From Vitis vinifera (taxonomy: Eukaryota; Streptophyta; Magnoliopsida; Vitales; Vitaceae), in the NCBI RefSeq assembly GCF_030704535.1, contig NC_081808.1, forward strand, positions 22,013,501 through 22,077,500: DNA of 64,000 nt, given 5' to 3'. The notes under the pieces were generated by a model. That model saw only the letters and a program-made list of their open reading frames with translations, did no database searches and was not told where the DNA came from. Of this stretch, positions 1-10,954 are shown one piece after another. Positions within the stretch are counted from its first letter, which is position 1; every line of letters begins with the position of its first letter. Position numbers and translations under genes: made by a program.

Positions 1-987
1 CTACTTGGATGCCCAACTCGAGTGTCCTTGTGTCACTTAGATGCTAGGTGCCAAATATTCTATGCCTACAGGTGTCACTTCACCCCTTCGAAGAAACCAC
101 CATCTGCCAGATACAAGCTCATTCATCAAGCTAAACAACTTCAAGTGCCCATGCAACCATGTGATGACCTTATCACACAGCTTCAAACTTGTAAGGCCTT
201 ATTCACATTTTCAGATCACAGGGCTTTGATTTGGGTGGAATTGGTATCACAGTGTTATTGTGATACTCTTAAAAGATAGAGCTTTTAGGTGATTATAGGC
301 ATTTTACTTCCTCAACCAAGAGTTAAGAGGTTTTCATTCATTGTAAAGTAAACTACTGTTCACGATATGCCAAAACTTCACAATCTTCTTAACCATGGAA
401 TCTTGAAATTGGAGATTTAATGTATTCCACAGTACCTTTTTCTTGATCCAAGTGAGGAACTGTCCTCTTAGAACCCATTATGTGTTGTTGATTGCAAAAG
501 ATTCTGGTTGCGCTGGTTTTGGTGGCACCACTGCACCCTTCCCTTACTGTTGATTGTCCAAGATGACCAGTAAATGTCTATTGTGATCCTTGTAGTCTAA
601 GAGCTTATTGAAAGTCAAACCTGGAAGAGTAGTGCCAAAAGGCAAGAGCTGGGTTTTTTTTTTTTTTTTGGGTGTTTAATCTCTTAATCATTTTTATCTG
701 ATGACAATTGACAACATGCATGGCAAAGGAGAAGAGGTCATATTTTCTTGTGGTTGATTTTTTGTGTTTTTTTATCTTATTTCTTCTATGCTATTGTGAC
801 GAGTATATGGCAAACATAACAAATTGTATATTTTGATGTGGATGTTTTGGTAATGCTTCCTTGAAGAATTTGTTGATAATTGATTTACTTGAAGTTGGGT
901 GGTAATGTAGTTTTCCATATGGAATTACTTGATTTTTCTTGACATAGTGGACAGTTTTTTCTTACTGTCTCAGTTTTGATATTGCAG
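1..987 (+). other. Presumed intron sequence upstream of the PP2C exons
   Basis: No exon of the phosphatase could be found here. The short open frames near 22-279 match nothing I recognise. The stretch ends in a T-rich tract and an AG acceptor at 986-987 directly before the first recognisable PP2C exon, so it is probably the 3' part of a long intron whose upstream exon lies outside the window. A T-homopolymer run lies near 653-670. A decayed repeat in the first 600 bases is possible but cannot be named. Confidence 0.4.
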
Positions 988-2156
988 ATTTCTAGATCTA
1001 TTGGTGATGTATATCTCAAAAAGGCTGAATTTAACAGGGAGCCTTTGTATGTCAAGTTTCGACTTCGGGAGCCTTTGAAAAGGCCAATCTTAAGCGCTGA
1101 ACCTTCAATTTCAGTTCTTGAACTCCAGCCCAATGATCAATTTCTCATATTTGCTTCTGATGGGCTATGGGAGCACCTTAAAAATGAAGAAGCTGTTGAT
1201 ATAGTACAAAATCACCCCCGAAATGTAAGATATCCATCTCTGCACTAGATAGCCATTTCAATTTTGTTAAATGTGGGTTTCTGCATCCATGAATTCTTAG
1301 TAGCTATCAAGTAGCTGTTGATAAGGTTGATTGGTTCTAAAGCACTTGTAGAGCATGGCATATTTATCTCATCAGTAAATGCCAGCTTTGTTTTACTTGT
1401 AATTCTTTTACATCCAAGAATTTCTTGAGACTTGAAATTGGAGCTATATTGGCCTAGTAAGAAAGATTTAATTTCTATTTAGAATCTAGGATTATAAGCT
1501 ATTGGACTTTATGGAACTTCACCTTGGTATTGATAAGTGTCTAGTTGTCACGATATAATTTACAGGCGTAGAAAGAGACATGACTTTGGGTCATCTGTTT
1601 GATCATCAGTGTTGGTTCCTTGGTATAACTTGAGTTCTGCTCCTTCATTGTAGTTTGCCTAGAATCTATTTCTTTACTTAATGCAGATTTCTGTCCATCA
1701 TGTGCTATGATAAACTGGATTCTATTTCTTATGATCATTATCTCTATCATTTGTTTATTTGGACTCAATCATGGATGTGAATTGAACCTCTTACAGGTTA
1801 TAGATGAAGACGTGCATCAAACACCATCTTAGAGATGAACTAAAAATATTGGAAAATGTGATTTTTACATTCTTTCCTTCATGCAGGGAAGTGCTCGGAG
1901 GTTGGTGAAAGCTGCCTTGCAGGAAGCAGCTAAGAAAAGAGAAATGAGGTACTCAGATTTGAAGAAGATAGATCGTGGTGTCCGGCGGCATTTCCATGAT
2001 GACATCACAGTCATAGTTGTATTTCTTGACTCAAATCTTGTGAGCAGAGCCAGCTCGGTTAGAGGCCCTACTGCATCCATCAGAGGTGATGGTGTGAACC
2101 TACCTGCAAAATCTCTAGCCCCTTGTGCCACGCCCATGGACCTCGGTGCCACCTGA
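988..2156 (+). CDS. Protein phosphatase 2C, C-terminal two exons (partial gene)
   Basis: This is the C-terminal part of a PP2C-type serine/threonine phosphatase, a Mg/Mn-dependent enzyme that removes phosphate from signalling proteins. Two exons are visible, 988-1224 and 1887-2156. They join in phase (PRN|GSARR) and give 168 residues before the TGA. Seen in the sequence: the SRSIGD motif, then FASDGLWE with the metal-binding Asp, then [11 protein letters not shown] at the end of the catalytic fold. The tail ends [13 protein letters not shown]. Spacing and the segments [16 protein letters not shown] and FRLREP resemble plant clade D PP2Cs, which act at the plasma membrane on H+-ATPase and SAUR signalling; that assignment is from family knowledge. 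The N-terminal half lies left of the window. A 662-bp intron separates the exons. Nothing in the visible part is broken. Confidence 0.9.
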
Positions 2157-2621
2157 AGAAGCTAGCTGTTTTCCAGGTCCTACCTAGTGCAAGGACCCTT
2201 CATGGACCATCATCTGGTGTAAATCCAGGTCCACGCCTAATTAATTCTTTAATGTACAATGTAACATTTAACTTGGGACAAAGCCTTTTATTTACTTTCA
2301 GAACAGGAGGAGGAGAACCAAAAGAAAAAAAGGGTAGAAGAAAAGAAAGAATCAGGGAAAGAGAGCTTCAAAGTTGTGAATGGAGATTCTTTCTATTTCT
2401 CTTCCCCTTCCCTCACTTTCTTTTGGAGTTTTTGATTTCTGTAAATTGTATGGGACTCCCTGGAAATCCAAGCTTGTGTTCCTCTTAGTTTTCTGATTAT
2501 ACATCCTTTGCCACAAAGAAGAAACAAAACAGAGGATGAATTGCATTGGATATTGATGGAGTTGGTGAAAAGGATCAGAAAGCAGCAACCTCTTCACACA
2601 GTCGATGGATTTGTTCCACCT
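2157..2621 (+). other. Probable 3' UTR and downstream flank of the PP2C gene
   Basis: This stretch follows the phosphatase stop codon and runs to the left edge of the copia insertion. It has no convincing coding frame; the overlapping short frames on both strands are low in complexity. It probably holds the 3' UTR, and the young retroelement may sit inside or just after the transcribed tail. Confidence 0.4.
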
Positions 2622-2911
2622 TGTTGGTATAAGATTAAATACTTATACAAAAAATATATTTTTGGGCTGCTGGAACTCCTTTTTTTATTGATGAAGAATG
2701 CTGAATTTATACATGAACTTGTAACTTAAATGACATTAGAATAGCAGAAAATCAAGCTACTAGATGATGAACAACTACTTCCTATAAAATAGAAACCAAA
2801 TCTTGACCAAATAAAAATAAGAAAATATCTAGATGTTGTAGATTTTGTGCAAGACTCCAGCTGCAATATTCAAAATTCAAATTCCAGCAAATACTAAGTC
2901 AAAATTCAACA
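2622..2911 (-). repeat. 3' LTR of the young copia element
   Basis: 290-bp terminal repeat with TG...CA ends, apparently identical to 4758-5047. It lies next to the polypurine tract on the element strand. Confidence 0.92.
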
Positions 2912-4757
2912 CTCCTCCTTGACTTCGTAGATGCAAACTCCAAGTCTTGCACGTAGATACTCAAACCAAACTTCGAAAGGGGTCTGCTTCTTTAACACTT
3001 TTGTTGGCAATATGTTCAGAAAATATACTGCTCTACTTGCAGTTTTAGCCCAAAATTGTTTGCATTCCATTTCAAGGATGGCATTTTTTGAGATCCACCA
3101 AACATTGTTTGCATTCCATTTCAAGGATGGCATTTTTTGAGATCCACCAACATCAGTATGCACCAGTTGCAGTTTTTGGGTTGCTCTCCAGGATATTTTC
3201 TTTGGAAAGGGAAGTTTAGTTTGCTTCCCATATTGACAAGTAGCACATATAGGAAGATCTTTTTCTAAGTCAGGAAGTCCTTCAACTATTTGATTTTTCT
3301 TCATGTAGAGCACATCATCATGATGAAAGTGCTCGACCCTTCTGTCCCAAAACATTGTTGTGCTATCTTGTTGTAAAATAGCAGTATGCTCATCTTCCAG
3401 TAAATTCAAGGCAAAACTCTTGCCCTTCATTTTTATGTTGAACACCTCTTTGCCTTCAGCATCCTTGATAATGCAATTCCTATCTTCAAAATAAACTTTA
3501 AATTCTTTCTCAACGAGCTGTCCAACACTGAGTAAGTTTTGGTCAATGTCAGGCACAAACAAAACATCATAAATGAGTTTCAAACCTGTTTGGCTTTCGA
3601 TTGCAACGGTTCCTTTGCCCTTCACTGGAATATACTCACCATTTCCAATTCTGACTTTGGAAATAGTTGTTCTGTCAAGTTCTCTAAAGAGATCTTGATT
3701 ATTTGTCATGTGATTTGTACAACCACTATCCACAAGCCAGCTTTCAGAGGTGCTTTTATTAGCAAAACATGTTGCTGCAAACAATTGCTCCTCCTGGCAA
3801 TAGTCAACTGCTGCACTAGTTTCTTCCTGTTGTTGATTTTTGCAAATCCTCTCCACATGTCCTTGTTTACCACACTTGTTGCATTTCACATCTGGTCTCC
3901 ACCAACATTTTTGTGGAGAATGATTTGTCTTCTTGCAATGAGGACAAGGTGGAAAAACTCCATTTTTCTGGTTGTTGCTGCATGGCTTGTTGTTGTTCAT
4001 CTTTTCATTTTTATGGCCTGCATTTTTCTGCATTCTTGCTTGAAATGCTCCTTCTGCAGTATCTCCTTGTCTCATGAGTCTTCTTTGTTCCACAGCCTCC
4101 AAGGAATGTAATAATTCTGTCAAGCTAATAGTTGACAGATCTTTTGAATTCTCCAAAGAGGAAATTGTAGCTTCATATTTCTCAGGAAGTGTAACCAATA
4201 TCTTTTGAACAATCTTCTCATTGGAAAATTCTTTTCCAAGCAGCCTAACTTTGTCTGCTATTGAAAGAAGTTGTGCAGCATAGTCTTTAACAGCATCAGA
4301 CTCCCTCATTTTCTTCATTTCAAATTCTCGAATCAAGTTCATCACCTGCATGTTCTTGATTCTTTCATCTCCTTTGTATTCCTCCTTGAGATACTCCCAA
4401 ATTTCTGCAGCTGAATCAATTTTCATGATTTTGATGAAAATTGATGGTGAAACTGCAGCAAACAAGCAAGCTTTCGCTTTAGCCTTTCTTGTCCTTCTTT
4501 CTTTATGCAACTTCATTTGAGCCACAGGTGGATTGGCTCCTAGGGGAGGAACTTCATAATTTTCTTCCACTGCTTCCCAAACATCAAGTGCTTGTAGATG
4601 AACTGTCATTCTAACAGCCCAAGTTTCATAATTGTCTCCATCAAGAACTGATGGTGCAACTGTGAAACTTGACTCTTCCATTGCTAAATGATTTTAGAAG
4701 GTGTTTGGGTTCTCACCTCACTGGCCCCTCAAGATAACTATGGCTCTGATACCACTT

Positions 4758-5047
4758 TGTTGGTATAAGATTAAATACTTATACAAAAAATATATTTTTG
4801 GGCTGCTGGAACTCCTTTTTTTATTGATGAAGAATGCTGAATTTATACATGAACTTGTAACTTAAATGACATTAGAATAGCAGAAAATCAAGCTACTAGA
4901 TGATGAACAACTACTTCCTATAAAATAGAAACCAAATCTTGACCAAATAAAAATAAGAAAATATCTAGATGTTGTAGATTTTGTGCAAGACTCCAGCTGC
5001 AATATTCAAAATTCAAATTCCAGCAAATACTAAGTCAAAATTCAACA
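4758..5047 (-). repeat. 5' LTR of the young copia element
   Basis: 290-bp terminal repeat with TG...CA ends, apparently identical to 2622-2911. The tRNA-Met-type primer-binding site follows it on the element strand at about 4743-4756. Confidence 0.92.
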
Positions 5048-5423
5048 CACCTATCACTCTATGGTACGTTACCTGCAACTTGGTTTTGAGGCTGTATGAA
5101 CACTCAGACGTTGACTCAACCTATGGTGGGAAGTGATTTGCCCTTTTTATTCATTTATTTTAACATTTAATGGCCTATTTTTCAATCAAGAAAACACAGT
5201 CAGATGTCATACTCCTAGTAATTCTGGGATAGTCATGGTACTACCATTTTATCAAGTGGCAGAGCATATTCACGCTAACCCATGAAGCCCCCACTCCTCT
5301 AAAATGTCCCTGTTCTTCTCAATCTTTAAGGGCACAATATTCAACAATATCAATAATGCATCCACAGCTTCTCTTCCTCCATTATTCTTATCTGGCAAAC
5401 TCCTAGGCTTCTTTAACTTCACT

Positions 5424-5631
5424 TTCTACTTCAGAGAAAATTGATAAATATTTTACAAGTACTTTTAGAATGGTGAATTCATATACCATATCCCCGGAAT
5501 GGGCCATGTTCATGTCATCTTGAGGTTTTCTACTTTAGAGAAAATTGATACATATTTTACAAGTACTTTTAGAATGGTGAATTTTTATACCATATCCTTG
5601 GAAATAGGTCATGTTCATATCATGCCAAGGT
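5424..5631. repeat. 104-bp tandem duplication
   Basis: Two diverged copies of a 104-bp unit stand head to tail (5424-5527 and 5528-5631). Both run from TTCTACTT-AGAGAAAATTG through a shared ACAAGTACTTTTAGAATGG core to a GTCATGTTCAT-like end. No coding potential. It lies in the spacer upstream of the DUF630/632 gene. Confidence 0.8.
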
Positions 5632-6924
5632 AAAAAGTAACGATAAAGTAATGATAATTTATGTGATTCAAATATGAATCATTTAATAATTATGTTGATT
5701 TTATTTAGAGCGTATTTGATGGTAATTCTAAAATGCATTTTTAGTTTTTGATCCTAAAATTATTATCAAATAGATTTTTATCTAATACCGTTAAATTTAT
5801 TAATATAATTTTAAACCAATGGTATATGAGAAATAAGATATGGGTTGGCAACTCATGATGAATTCATGGACCAACAATATCCCACTTTCACCCATTCAAA
5901 TTGGTTATGTTTTTGAGATGCTGCTCTTCAAATTCCCTTTTCCCTTTTCCCTTTTCCCATTCGGATTCTACAAGATCCAACCATTTCAAAGAGCAAAATT
6001 GACAAAAAAGAAAGAGTGGAGGGTTTTGCAGAGGGGAAAAACTATACAGCGTAATAAAAAGAAATGGAAAAGGTGGGAGAGGGGTCCAGAGGTAAGTGAA
6101 GTGGCAGGGTGTGACTGGGCAAATAAGGCTACAAAGCCCACGACATAAGTTTTGATTCTTGAAAGCCGCTCCCTACCCTCTAGCCTCTAGCCTCTAGCCT
6201 CTACTAAATCTTCAACTTGCTTCTGATTACTCATAATCAAGCAAGCACCATTTATTATCCACTCCTACAACCCCCAATCTCTACCATGTCTCGTGGCCCG
6301 CACTCACTCACACATGAAGTTAACCACCACGTAAATGCGCGTGAAATGTATCCTACCTGTCATTTGTAGTAGTATTACTAGTGTAGTAAGTGGCATTTCT
6401 CTCTCCTATTAAGCACAAAGCAACAGAGAAAGAAACAACTTCTTCTCTCCCTTTTGGGCTTTGGCTCCTCTGTATCCTACTATCCTCTTCTCCGCTCACA
6501 AGCTCTTTTCTCTCTCTCTCTCTCAACATTGAAGTGAAAGAGAAAATAATGGTTTGGTTTGAGCCTTGAGGGACCTCGTCTTCTGACACCCATCTCTGAG
6601 TCTGCTTGCTTTTTCCTTCAATTCTTCACTACTTCCCTTAACCTCCATTTTATAGCGGGAAACTCTCCATTTTTATCAGTTATGTGACACATGATAGGAT
6701 CATCATACTCTGCAACTTTTCCAAGGCTTCCTTTTTCTGCTGCTGCAGACATTACCATCTCGTTTACATTCTGGGTTCATCCAAAACTGCCTTTTTCCCG
6801 TACTACTGCATTACGTGTTCCAGGCTTCCAGCTTTGCTCTTATCGAAATCACCCACCTTTTTTGCTCTGTTCTTGCTCGGAAGAAATCTATTTCTTAATT
6901 TAGGCGAAAGGGAGAAAAGATAAT
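5632..6924 (+). promoter_or_regulatory. Upstream and 5' leader region of the DUF630/632 gene
   Basis: No gene is seen. A short AT-rich piece at about 5703-5835 (gtatttgatggtaattct onwards) resembles a MITE-like repeat also seen near 46965. A 7-bp microsatellite (CTCTAGC, about four units) lies at 6174-6203. A CT-dinucleotide run at about 6504-6525 is typical of plant 5' leaders. The leader ends with GGAGAAAAGATA before the ATG at 6925. No TATA box could be chosen with confidence. Confidence 0.4.
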
Positions 6925-9900
6925 ATGGGTTGTGGTGCGTCCAGGCCAGACGAGGATGACGACGTCGTGTCGCTTTGCAGAGAGAGGAAACGGCTCCTGA
7001 AATCTGCGATAGAGCGCAGGTACTCGCTTGCAGATGCCCATTCCAGATACAACGACTCGCTCAACGGAGTAGCGGCCGCCATAAAGTTGTTCGTGGCCCG
7101 CCATTCATCTCCTCTTTCTCCGTTCCTCATCACCTTCCCTACCGCTTCTGACACCGACGCCACCCAGCCTTCAAACCCCATGTTCCTCCAACAGACACCT
7201 TCTGAATCGACCCATGAGGCAATTGGATGTAAATCATCTGATTCCGTAATTTCCTCCGACTCTTCTGAGGGAGAGAGTGAAAATGAAGGTGAAGAAGAAG
7301 GAGAAGGCGGCGTGTGTGACCACTTTTACGAAGGAATGGCTCCGCCAGTGCCGTTGCCGCAGGGAGATTTTGAGTGGGATTTCTTCTATCCGTTTGATAC
7401 AGTGAGAACAGAGGTGGGTTTGGACAATGGGTTTAGGCGAACCTCTGATGATGATGATCTGAGGAGAATCAGACAGCAAGAAGGCATCCCAGAACTGGAG
7501 GAAGATGGAGCAAGAGAGAAAGGAGAGAGAAAGGTTGTGGTACAGATGAATGGTGGTGGGGTTGAGGGTATGACAGCAGCTGGTGAACCTAGTCCCAACC
7601 AGGAGCACAAGGGTTTAAGGGTGATTGATACGGAGGCGAGTGGCAGAGAATTACTGGAAGCATTAAAGGATGTTGAGGATCATTTTGTTAGGGCTTATGA
7701 ATCTGGTTTTGATGTTTCCAGGTTGTTAGAGGTCAATAGAGTTCATCTGCTGTCCAGTTTGGAGGAGATTAAAGGTGTGTTCCTTTTCTTTTTTGCTTCA
7801 TATCTTCTGCTCTGTATTGGCCTGTTGTCAACTTGCAAATGTAATTTCTAATTGGCTTCATGAGAAATTTTGATGGAATTAATACTGATTGGAATATGGA
7901 TCAGCTATATCATTGAAGAATTTGCAGATCATACAATGATTAAGGTTGGTAGGTCAAAGTGGCATCACTAGAATATAAAGAAAGAAGCCACTTTTCATCA
8001 TTTTGTGAACTAGAATTCTCAATAACAAAGCATAGATATTTTTGCATAGCAAATGGGAGTTCTCCAATTTAATGTGTCTCTTTTCGAAAGAGGAATCCTC
8101 CCCTTGTCTTTTTCCTAATTTGTTTTCCCCCATTTTCTTCTTGAATTCTTCTCCAATTATTTACCACTTTGTTTTCAGTTCTCCTTGTCCTTTTAACTTA
8201 TTGAATTCTATAAAAAAAATAATGTCTTTTTTGATTGGAAGTTGTTTGCTGTACATTTACCAATCTATGCCATATGCAGTGGGTTTGTTTGTTAATTTAT
8301 GCCATTTGAATGCAGAGAGCCCAAAGAAGCTTGTACGATCAATCACGTGGAACCGATCCAATTTATCTCGGTCTTCATCCTCAAAGACTTTTCTTGCACC
8401 TGGTTCCAAAAGTTCTTCTACTTGGAGTGAGCTTGGGAATGATCTCATTGATGACTATGAAGGAATGGCATCTGGCAGCCTTTCACAAACGCTGGAGAGA
8501 TTATATGCTTGGGAGAAGAAGCTCTATGAAGAGGTGAAGGTAAATTACTAATCATCATTTAAATCTTAATATCTTCCCATAATTTTGATGATTTGATCTA
8601 GCTGCTGAACCCTTTCTCCTCTACTATCACAGATTACTGATATTAAATCCTAGCACATATACTTTCCTATATTTACTGTCTCCTATTGCCTATAAATAGA
8701 ATCAAGTAGTGTGAATTTGTTCTAAATTGTCCAAATGATCCTCAATACTCCTGCTATTTCTATGATTAACAAGTTTATTTTCTAATCCTTGTTATGTTCA
8801 CCTCTTTGTTTGCTCCTCCTTTAAAGTCTTTTATGGTGTTCTGAATGGCTTTTGTTTCAAATAATTTGACTTTGATGTCTAGTAATTTATATGCTGGAAC
8901 GATAAGCTTATTAGAAATCATTTGGTGTCAGAAAAGGATCAACTGATGTCCATATAGAAATGTAGGTCTATTAGATATAAAATTGTGGAGCAATTTGAAA
9001 TAGGAAGACACTGAATTTCTCATGAGATGAAAAATGTGCCTCTTTTTAGCATCACAAACTCCTGAAGGCATGAAGGCTTCATTTGTTTATGCAAATATGA
9101 AGTGGGCAAAAATTTGCATATATGCTGGTGGATTGGGTGCACATTCTAGTGCTTTAACTAATATTTGTTTATTATTAAGATTTAAAAAGAAGACAGTTTC
9201 CTTCATTTAGGGGAAGTAAAGGATTTTTACGATAAGTTGAGATTCCTCAGATGATTTTCCTGAATTCATTTTGAGATGCTCAGGCTGGAGATGAGACGAG
9301 GAGAACTTATGAGCGAAAATGCTCACATTTAAAAAAGCAGGATGACAGTGGAGATGGACTCCATTCTGTGGACAAGACCAGTGCTGAAGTAAATGATTTA
9401 TATACCAGGATCTTGGTTGGACTGCAAAGTGCTGAATCAATCTCCAAAAGAATCGAGAAACTCAGAGATGAAGAATTGCTGCCCCAACTTGTTGAGCTGC
9501 TACAAGGGTAAGAAGAGGAGAAAACCATGTTAGAAGATTCTATAAGCCTGAAATTTTCAAATGCAGTGGTTGACTTAATCCTCATTTTTGCTGAACTTGT
9601 GCAGCCTCATAAGAATCTGGAAGATAATGTTGGAATCCCATGAGACCCAAAACAAAATCATGTCTGAAGTGAAGTCTTTCACCTGTCCCTCTTATGGAAA
9701 GTTCTGCAATGATTCTCACCGTCTTGCCACCTTTCAGCTTGAGACAGAACTTCAGAATTGGCGTGCATGCTTCGCTGAATATTTTTCTGCACAAAAAGCC
9801 TATATCGAAGCTCTCAATGGATGGCTATCCAAGTTCATTGCCCCAGAAGTTGAATTCTACTCCAGGATCAAGTCTTCAGGTCCACCATATGAAATCAGGG

Positions 9901-10445
9901 GTCCACTATTGCTTGTGATTTGTCGTCACTGGTTAGCTTCCCTAGAGAAGTTGCCAGATAAGCTGGTAAAGTGCACCATGAAAAGCTTTGGCAAGGATAT
10001 AAGGGCTATATGGGTTCAGCAAGGAGAGGAGCAACAACAAAAGAGAAAAGTTGATGGACTTGCAAAGGAGCTGGACAGGAGGGTTCATGCATTCAAAAGA
10101 GCACAGAGCAGGATTCTTGAGTCTAAGGTACCAGAACAAAATAAAGAGGCAGATATCCGTTATCGGATTGAATACCTGTCGGAGAGAGAGGGCCAGTTGG
10201 ATGATTTCAGGAAAAGGCTGGATGCAGAGAAGGCTAAGCACCTTGGTAGCATGCAAGAGACACAGCAAATAACTCTAAATGCATTTCAGATTGGATTTTT
10301 CTCAGTTTTCGAGTCGCTGACAGAGTTTTCAAAGGCTTCTCTTAAGATGTATGATGACCTGGTAACATTCTGTGCCAGTTATCCAAAGGTTGGAGATGAA
10401 AGGAGTGATAAACCTTGTTACATAATGGCAGATATGGGAAACTAG
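6925..10445 (+). CDS. DUF630/DUF632 protein (NRG2-like, putative bZIP-type annotation)
   Basis: A complete four-exon gene: 6925-7774, 8316-8539, 9284-9507 and 9605-10445, summing to 2139 nt (712 aa) with all phases consistent. The protein starts MGCGASRPDED, so Gly2 with nearby Cys3 suggests N-myristoylation and palmitoylation. The first 60 or so residues (SLCRERKRLLKSAIERR, then SLADAHSRY) form DUF630. An acidic, low-complexity linker of about 200 residues follows. DUF632 starts near residue 300 and includes LYAWEKKLYEEVK, the LIRIWKIMLE helix, LNGWLSKFI and a charged coiled coil near residues 560-630. The family includes Arabidopsis NITRATE REGULATORY GENE 2, a positive regulator of nitrate signalling; shared function here is inference. 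The start is the first ATG after a CT-rich leader and gives the family's invariant MGC start. No damage seen. Confidence 0.93.
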
Positions 10446-10954
10446 AAAGGATTTGGAATGAAGATAAACTTAATCAGATGAAAACAGCCAGTTGAGTTGA
10501 GACAAGTATTTAAGGCTGATAGCTTTTTATTATTTTGTTTTTAATTTTCTTGGATTTAGTGCGTGCTTACCATTGTAGCTGATGAATTCTTAACCCTGAT
10601 TCCTTCATGTTTCATACCGTTACCCCAGATTCTGCTAAGACTAATAAGTTTATGTGAACTCATTTTCCTCTTTCATGATTGTGCTTATTTAGATGGGATT
10701 TCTCAGCCCCTACTCCAGAGATTGAGCCTTTGACTGAATAGGATATACAAATCATGGTTAGTAGCAGTCCCTCTGTTTTTTTAATAGGAAAAATATTCTA
10801 CCATTAAAGATAGTAGACAAGCATACAGATTACAGGTTACAATCATGCAGATAATAGGCAATTTGACCAGACAAGATGATTCACATCAATGTGCTCACTA
10901 TACATGAGCATAGTGCAAAATCAATGATGAGATGGCTCCACCTTATTAGTTTCC
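10446..10954. other. Short spacer between convergent 3' ends
   Basis: This 509-bp spacer separates the stop codon of the DUF630/632 gene from that of the receptor-like kinase on the other strand. It must hold both 3' UTRs and poly(A) signals. No additional gene is seen. Confidence 0.5.

Larger units (their letters stand above)
2622..5047 (-). mobile_element. Short Ty1-copia LTR element, very young
   Basis: A 2.4-kb LTR retroelement in minus orientation. Two 290-bp LTRs at 2622-2911 and 4758-5047 begin TG, end CA, and look identical by eye, so the insertion is recent. The flanks are the same five bases, CACCT, at 2617-2621 and 5048-5052: a perfect target-site duplication. Next to the 5' LTR, on the element strand, is a primer-binding site of the tRNA-Met type (GGTATCAGAGCC). 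A purine-rich tract precedes the 3' LTR. One long frame (2906-4681) gives, in order, a copia Gag domain, a CCHC zinc knuckle, a protease-like DSG site and a GAG-pre-integrase segment. Reverse transcriptase and RNase H are absent. It therefore looks whole at its ends but broken as an autonomous element, and would need proteins from relatives. Confidence 0.93.

Noticed and set aside
3539-4111. 190-codon plus-strand frame
   Set aside because: Antisense to the Gag frame of the young copia element.
7234-7608. 124-codon minus-strand frame
   Set aside because: Antisense to exon 1 of the DUF630/632 gene.
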